A stretch of DNA of 8,043 bases from Clostridia bacterium (GTDB lineage: Bacteria; Bacillota_A; Clostridia; Oscillospirales; CAG-272): assembly GCA_017935805.1 (NCBI GenBank), contig JAGBGV010000302.1:1-8043 (forward strand), given 5' to 3'. Below the pieces are notes generated by a model. The model was not told the origin of the DNA and did no database searches. It saw only the letters and a list, made by a program, of their open reading frames with translations. The position numbers and the translations under genes are program-made. This document shows, in pieces, positions 4,817-8,043 of the stretch (positions are counted from its first letter, which is position 1; the number at the start of each line of letters is the position of its first letter).

Positions 4817-5894
4817 ATTCTGTTTCATCACGCAGGATTTGATTCAGTATGTCGCACTTACTCACAATGTCCTTTGCAAGCTTTAATTGGCACCGTGCCC
4901 TGACAAGATTATGCTCCGGATAATCCACCTTGAAATATTTGTCTCCGTCAAGAAAATCCGTGAGGAAACGTGCTGCAAGCTCCACTGTGATCGAAAAAGC
5001 TCCCAAAACAAGGCTTTGTATCTCCACTTTTGTCAGTGCATGCTTCACCTGTCTCATATACCCACAGCAGAACGCAGTAAATTTTTCCGTATCCAATTCT
5101 ACTTTTGTAAGATCCCGTTCATCCTCAGCCGCAGTACTGCACGACGATCGTACAGCATCTCCGAAATCGTACATCGCCATTCCGGGCATAACGGTGTCCA
5201 GGTCGATCACACACAATGGCTTCAGTGTTTCTTTGTCAAAAAGGACATTGTTGGATTTTGTATCGTTGTGAGTCACTCTCACAGGAAAATCTCCGACGAC
5301 ATATCTGTCCCACAGGGAGCAAGCAAGATCGCCTACCGTGCGGATGTAGTCAAGCTCCTTCAGCGCTTTATACCTCCTGCCCACCGGATCTGCTTTGGCG
5401 GATTCAAACAATGTATCAAGCCGGCGTCGGGTGTTGTGAAAGTCAGGGATCGTCTCATGAAGTCTGCTACCGTCAAGATCTGACAGCAGTACTTGAAACT
5501 CGCCGAATGCTTCCCCTGTAGCTTCGATGATCCCGAGGTCGTCACAGGTATCAAAAGTGAATGAATCAATATAATTCATGACGCGCCAGAATCCGTCATC
5601 CGTCGAGATATAGTTATCTCCATCAGCAGTCCGCAAGAAGCTAAGCATTGTCCGCTCTCCGCTCTTCTTAGCAATATGTGAGGTGACAAGATCAATATTC
5701 TCCATTATTTTCCGCGGGTCCTTAAAAACATAAGTGTTTATCCGCTGAAAAACATAGGTGACATTACCTTCTCCTACAGAAGAATATGTCACCTTATATG
5801 TTGAATTTATATTTCCGTTTTTTATGTTTTCCAGGCTGATGATCTCACCGGGAATTCCAAACCGCTGTCCGATCTCGCGAATATTTTCTGACAT
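4815..5894 (-). CDS. APH-fold sugar kinase, probable N-acetylhexosamine 1-kinase (NahK-like)
   Basis: A 359-residue protein of the aminoglycoside phosphotransferase fold. It resembles bifidobacterial NahK (also 359 residues, from memory), which phosphorylates GlcNAc/GalNAc at C1 in the lacto-N-biose/galacto-N-biose pathway. Seen: N-lobe FQRINTYVFKDP (49-60) with MENIDLVTSHI, the catalytic loop RVTHNDTKSNN (206-216; probable base Asp211), the metal-binding IDLDTVMPG (230-238), FGDAVRS with TAAEDERDLTKV (244-265), and a C-terminal GDKYFKVDYPEHNLVRAR (317-334). These conserved blocks match NahK better than antibiotic kinases, so resistance is unlikely. The substrate is inferred only: no lacto-N-biose phosphorylase or nucleotidyltransferase lies in the window. 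AAGGAG gives the start. It follows the membrane-protein gene by 72 nt. That gap holds a TATAAT without a good -35 and an imperfect stem-loop (5913-5941), so readthrough plus a weak internal promoter is possible. Confidence 0.8.
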   Translation of the reverse strand: MSENIREIGQRFGIPGEIISLENIKNGNINSTYKVTYSSVGEGNVTYVFQRINTYVFKDPRKIMENIDLVTSHIAKKSGERTMLSFLRTADGDNYISTDDGFWRVMNYIDSFTFDTCDDLGIIEATGEAFGEFQVLLSDLDGSRLHETIPDFHNTRRRLDTLFESAKADPVGRRYKALKELDYIRTVGDLACSLWDRYVVGDFPVRVTHNDTKSNNVLFDKETLKPLCVIDLDTVMPGMAMYDFGDAVRSSCSTAAEDERDLTKVELDTEKFTAFCCGYMRQVKHALTKVEIQSLVLGAFSITVELAARFLTDFLDGDKYFKVDYPEHNLVRARCQLKLAKDIVSKCDILNQILRDETE

Positions 5895-5966
5895 ATCTCT
5901 CTCCTTTTTTGAGCATAAATACTTCGGTAAATATTATATGCCAAAGAGAGCGAAATGATTCGTTTT

Positions 5967-6422
5967 TCAGGCAAACAGTCCCCAGCTTACCACTGACATT
6001 ATGAAGCCTGCGGCAACTACACCAAGGGTAATAGCGGGAAGTGCATTTTTCAGCCTCAAATTGAACATTGCCGCAACAAGAGCACCTGTCCACGCACCTG
6101 TCCCCGGCAGTGGGATCGCAACAAGAACAAAAAGACCGAGCATCTCGTATTTTACAAGAATATCTCCCTTTTTCGCAGCCCGTGCCTCAAGTTTTTCCGC
6201 TATACTGCCAAGCTTCTGACTCTTTTTCTTCATCCACTCAAATATCTTGCGGATAAAGAGGATAATAAACGGCACGGGGATCATGTTTCCGATTATGCTG
6301 ACGATAAGCACAGGAATCAGCGGAAGATCCATTCCGACGCCAAATGGAACAGATCCGCGCAGCTCCACGATCGGAAGCATTGACATTCCGAGCACGCAAA
6401 GATATTTTACAAAAACACTCAT
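5967..6422 (-). CDS. Small multidrug export family membrane protein (COG2426-like)
   Basis: A 151-residue integral membrane protein with the pattern of the putative small multi-drug export family (Pfam Sm_multidrug_ex). PIVELRGSVPFG lies near the N-terminus (17-28) and AIPLPGTGAWTGA in the second half (102-114), two related re-entrant-type motifs as in DedA-like proteins. Membrane segments are expected around 3-20, 33-57, 93-120 and 127-150, with a basic cytoplasmic loop (59-91, KKKSQK and ARAAKKGD). The family name comes from an old annotation and drug export has not been shown; its true substrate is unknown. It starts 22 nt after the CpsD-like gene with AGGGT as ribosome binding site, so it is probably in the same transcript. 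Its length is normal and no lesion is seen. Confidence 0.85.
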   Translation of the reverse strand: MSVFVKYLCVLGMSMLPIVELRGSVPFGVGMDLPLIPVLIVSIIGNMIPVPFIILFIRKIFEWMKKKSQKLGSIAEKLEARAAKKGDILVKYEMLGLFVLVAIPLPGTGAWTGALVAAMFNLRLKNALPAITLGVVAAGFIMSVVSWGLFA

Positions 6423-6444
6423 ATGTTACCCTAAATATATCTGT

Positions 6445-7122
6445 TTATTTGATAAGGCGCATTGCGTTCATGACAAATCCGAGAATCTTAACGTCTGCAT
6501 CCTGAAGTTCTTTTACCGCGGCGGCAACATCTCGTTTGCTACCGTATCCCTCACGCACAACAAACAGCATTCCTTCTACCATTTGTGCAACAGCTGTTGC
6601 GGTAGAGTCGGAACAAATTGCGGGAAGATCTACTACAACATACTCAAACTGCTTTGAGAGCATCTTCACAAGCATATCCATTCTTGCAGAGCAAAGAAGC
6701 TTTGTGGGGTTCTGCGACACGTTACCGGCGGGAATAACAAATAGATTCTCGTGGATTCCGCTATGCTTAATTATTGCCAGATTTTTATCGTTTAGAACAA
6801 GGTAATCGGAAAGTCCCGGTGCGGCACTGACCTCAAGCTTACCGCTAATGTCCGGATGACGCATATCCGTCTCAATAATTACAACTTTTTTTCCCGCTTC
6901 TGCAAGTGCAACACCCAAATTTACTGTGGTGGCGGTCTTTCCTTCTCCATTAATAGCGGATGTGAGACCGATTATTCTTCCCGTTTGATCTTCGTTGGCG
7001 GGAAGACTGTAGATAATATTGTCTCTGAGCTGCTCAAAAGCGATCTTTGCCTCAGGAGACGGCTTAATGCTTGCATAACCGCCTGCCAGTCCTGCTTTTT
7101 TTTCGGTAATTACTTCTGCCAT
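6445..7122 (-). CDS. CpsD/CapB-like BY-kinase-family ATPase lacking a tyrosine tail
   Basis: A 225-residue P-loop protein of the CpsD/Wze (BY-kinase) type, the cytoplasmic partner of Wzz/CpsC proteins that controls exopolysaccharide or capsule chain length. EAKIAFEQLRDNI (24-36) matches the family's 'EA.R.LRTNI' lead-in. Walker A is TSAINGEGKT (54-63), the Walker A' segment is VVIIETDMRHP (80-90), and Walker B is YVVVDLPAI (161-169). Two oddities stand out. The first acidic residue of Walker A' is Glu84 rather than the usual Asp. The C-terminus (FVMNAMRLIK) has no cluster of tyrosines, the normal autophosphorylation site. It may therefore be a regulatory ATPase or a non-cycling kinase; a MinD/ParA-like role is less likely given the lead-in. 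The start at 7122 is fixed by AAGGAGAGG, which overlaps the stop of the CpsC-like gene 16 nt upstream. Confidence 0.87.
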   Translation of the reverse strand: MAEVITEKKAGLAGGYASIKPSPEAKIAFEQLRDNIIYSLPANEDQTGRIIGLTSAINGEGKTATTVNLGVALAEAGKKVVIIETDMRHPDISGKLEVSAAPGLSDYLVLNDKNLAIIKHSGIHENLFVIPAGNVSQNPTKLLCSARMDMLVKMLSKQFEYVVVDLPAICSDSTATAVAQMVEGMLFVVREGYGSKRDVAAAVKELQDADVKILGFVMNAMRLIK

Positions 7123-7138
7123 AATGCCCTCTCCTTTC

Positions 7139-7900
7139 TCAGTTATTCTCACTTTTCTTGTCGGTTTCTTCAGGGTTATCTTCCGACTTTTCATCAGATT
7201 TTTCGTCCGATTCTTCTGTTTTTTCTTCAGTTATTGTTTTCTCAGGCTCCGCTTTTGTTACCGCATAGTCGGGGATATACGCAAGCACGGGAATGTTGAA
7301 TGTCCGTGAAAGGTATTCTCTGTCTTTGATCGCGTCATCAAGGAAGTATACTATTGTTATAAACACAATCGCAAGGGCTATACCTGCCACGATACCAATG
7401 AGGGTGTTTCTGCCGAGACTGGGTTCTGACGGTTCTGTGGGAACTGCTGCATACTGAAGAACTGTTACCTTTGAATTGTAGATCACCTCTTCCGCCTTGT
7501 CGGGAATAATGTACGCGATAATATTTGCTATGCTTGCCGCCTCCTCGGGATCCGCACTTTTTACTGTGATCTCGATCATGTTGGTGGAGTTAACATCATC
7601 ATATGATATCATCTTCTCAAGCTGCTTGTATGTGCAGTTCAAGCTCGATTCGGCAATGATCTCCTCAAGCACGTTCTGCGACTGAACAACCGCTCCGCAA
7701 ACGTCAACAAGGTCGTCTGATGTGTCCTCGCTGTTTATGTAAAGTCTGATATTTCCGTAATATTTCGGTTCAATGTACTGCGTGGTAATAATATACATTA
7801 AAGCACCGCCAATCGCCGCGAATATAAGTATGACCCAAAGGCGCCTCCACAAGTTTTTCAAAACGCCGCCAAATCCCGCATTTTTCTTTTCTCTGTCCAT
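7139..7900 (-). CDS. CpsC/Wzz-type chain-length determinant protein
   Basis: A 253-residue membrane protein of the polysaccharide co-polymerase family (Wzz domain). It has two membrane helices (about 21-40 and 166-187) that enclose an extracytoplasmic domain of about 125 residues. A proline-containing PTEPSEPSLGRN (154-165) precedes the second helix, as is usual, and FNIPVLAYIPDY (201-212) follows on the cytoplasmic side. Such proteins set polymer length and, in Gram-positives, activate the partner CpsD kinase through their cytoplasmic tail. Here the tail continues about 35 residues as a Glu/Lys/Ser/Asp low-complexity stretch (about 218-253, with a repeated SDEKSDEKSE). The start at 7900 is preferred to 7906 because AAGGA then has proper spacing. 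It is the first gene of the operon and translation of the next gene is probably coupled to it. Confidence 0.9.
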   Translation of the reverse strand: MDREKKNAGFGGVLKNLWRRLWVILIFAAIGGALMYIITTQYIEPKYYGNIRLYINSEDTSDDLVDVCGAVVQSQNVLEEIIAESSLNCTYKQLEKMISYDDVNSTNMIEITVKSADPEEAASIANIIAYIIPDKAEEVIYNSKVTVLQYAAVPTEPSEPSLGRNTLIGIVAGIALAIVFITIVYFLDDAIKDREYLSRTFNIPVLAYIPDYAVTKAEPEKTITEEKTEESDEKSDEKSEDNPEETDKKSENN

Positions 7901-7921
7901 TGCCATAATCCTTTCACGCCA

Positions 7922-7939
7922 AAGAAGCACACACTTCTT
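7922..7939 (-). other. Small hairpin in the cpsC-like leader
   Basis: AAGAAG and CTTCTT form a perfect 6-bp stem with a 6-nt loop, just upstream of the cpsC-like ribosome binding site and near the expected 5' end of the transcript. It could protect the mRNA end or be incidental. Confidence 0.3.
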
Positions 7940-7950
7940 CATTTTAATGT

Positions 7951-7979
7951 ATTTTAGCATGTTATGGTATTATTTTCAA
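7951..7979 (-). promoter_or_regulatory. Promoter of the cpsC-cpsD-nahK-like operon
   Basis: The minus strand has TTGAAA (7974-7979), a 17-bp spacer and TAAAAT (7951-7956), with TGC just before the -10 (extended -10). It lies between the terminator of the gene to the right and the cpsC-like start, so the operon begins here. The expected leader is about 45 nt. Confidence 0.75.
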
Positions 7980-7997
7980 TAGATAAAGTGTGAATTA

Positions 7998-8033
7998 TAA
8001 AAAAGTCCGCACTACCGAGCGGCAATGCGAACT
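7998..8033 (-). terminator. Intrinsic terminator of a minus-strand gene beyond the right edge
   Basis: On the minus strand, arms 8021-8033 and 8004-8016 pair over 13 bp (with a few G-U pairs) around a 4-nt loop, followed by a run of U (plus strand A up to 7999-8004). This marks the end of a transcription unit that enters from outside the window. Confidence 0.88.
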
Positions 8034-8043
8034 CTTTATTTAC

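Noticed and set aside
4815..5894. Aminoglycoside resistance kinase
   Set aside because: The fold is shared, but the HNDTKSNN, IDLDTVMPG and YPEHNLVRAR blocks fit NahK-type sugar kinases, and there is no mobile element or resistance context.
5933..5961. Promoter in front of the nahK-like gene
   Set aside because: There is a TATAAT at 5933-5938 on the minus strand, but the matching -35 position reads GAATCA, only two of six consensus bases, and there is no extended -10. It is noted in the gene entry only.
7901..7960. Upstream start for the CpsC-like protein at 7960
   Set aside because: It would overlap the promoter -10 region and the leader hairpin, and has no ribosome binding site.

Overview
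The window looks like a chromosomal segment from a low-to-moderate G+C Gram-positive anaerobe, most likely a Clostridia member of the Ruminococcaceae/Oscillospiraceae or Lachnospiraceae type. That assignment is an inference from four things: a ThiT transporter under a TPP riboswitch, a feoA-feoB operon followed by a Clostridia-type FeoB-associated Cys-rich peptide, a split CpsC/CpsD (Wzz plus BY-kinase) pair, and very clean sigma-A-like promoters and G-rich ribosome binding sites. I saw no mobile element, CRISPR array, tRNA or rRNA gene.

Layout, left to right. (1) Positions 1-991, minus strand: a consensus promoter drives ruvC, followed 27 nt later by the N-terminal 124 codons of a COG1092-type methyltransferase that runs off the left edge. 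(2) Positions 1023-1939, minus strand: a self-contained thiamine-uptake unit made of promoter, TPP aptamer, antiterminator/terminator switch, thiT and a strong terminator. (3) Positions 2051-4816, plus strand: a ferrous-iron uptake unit. It has a perfect promoter, two 18-bp inverted repeats of DtxR/IdeR type just downstream of it, feoA, a 26-bp perfect palindrome, a third operator-like repeat, feoB, the Cys-rich peptide gene and a terminator. (4) Positions 4815-7979, minus strand: a probable four-gene operon (cpsC-like, cpsD-like, a small-multidrug-export-family membrane protein, and an N-acetylhexosamine-kinase-like APH-fold kinase). It starts from its own promoter just after the terminator of an unseen upstream gene and converges on the feo terminator.

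How the genes fit together. The thiamine unit should be switched off by TPP, because eight nucleotides of the aptamer are exactly complementary to the 5' arm of the terminator. The feo unit should be switched off by iron through a DtxR-family repressor that is not encoded here. The repeat and palindrome between feoA and feoB suggest that feoB output is set separately. The cps-like pair has no glycosyltransferases beside it in the window, and its kinase lacks the usual C-terminal tyrosine cluster, so its role in polysaccharide control is uncertain.

Nothing here is clearly a new system. The points most worth a second look are the three-operator arrangement on feo, the palindrome inside that operon, and the atypical CpsC/CpsD pair linked to a sugar kinase.
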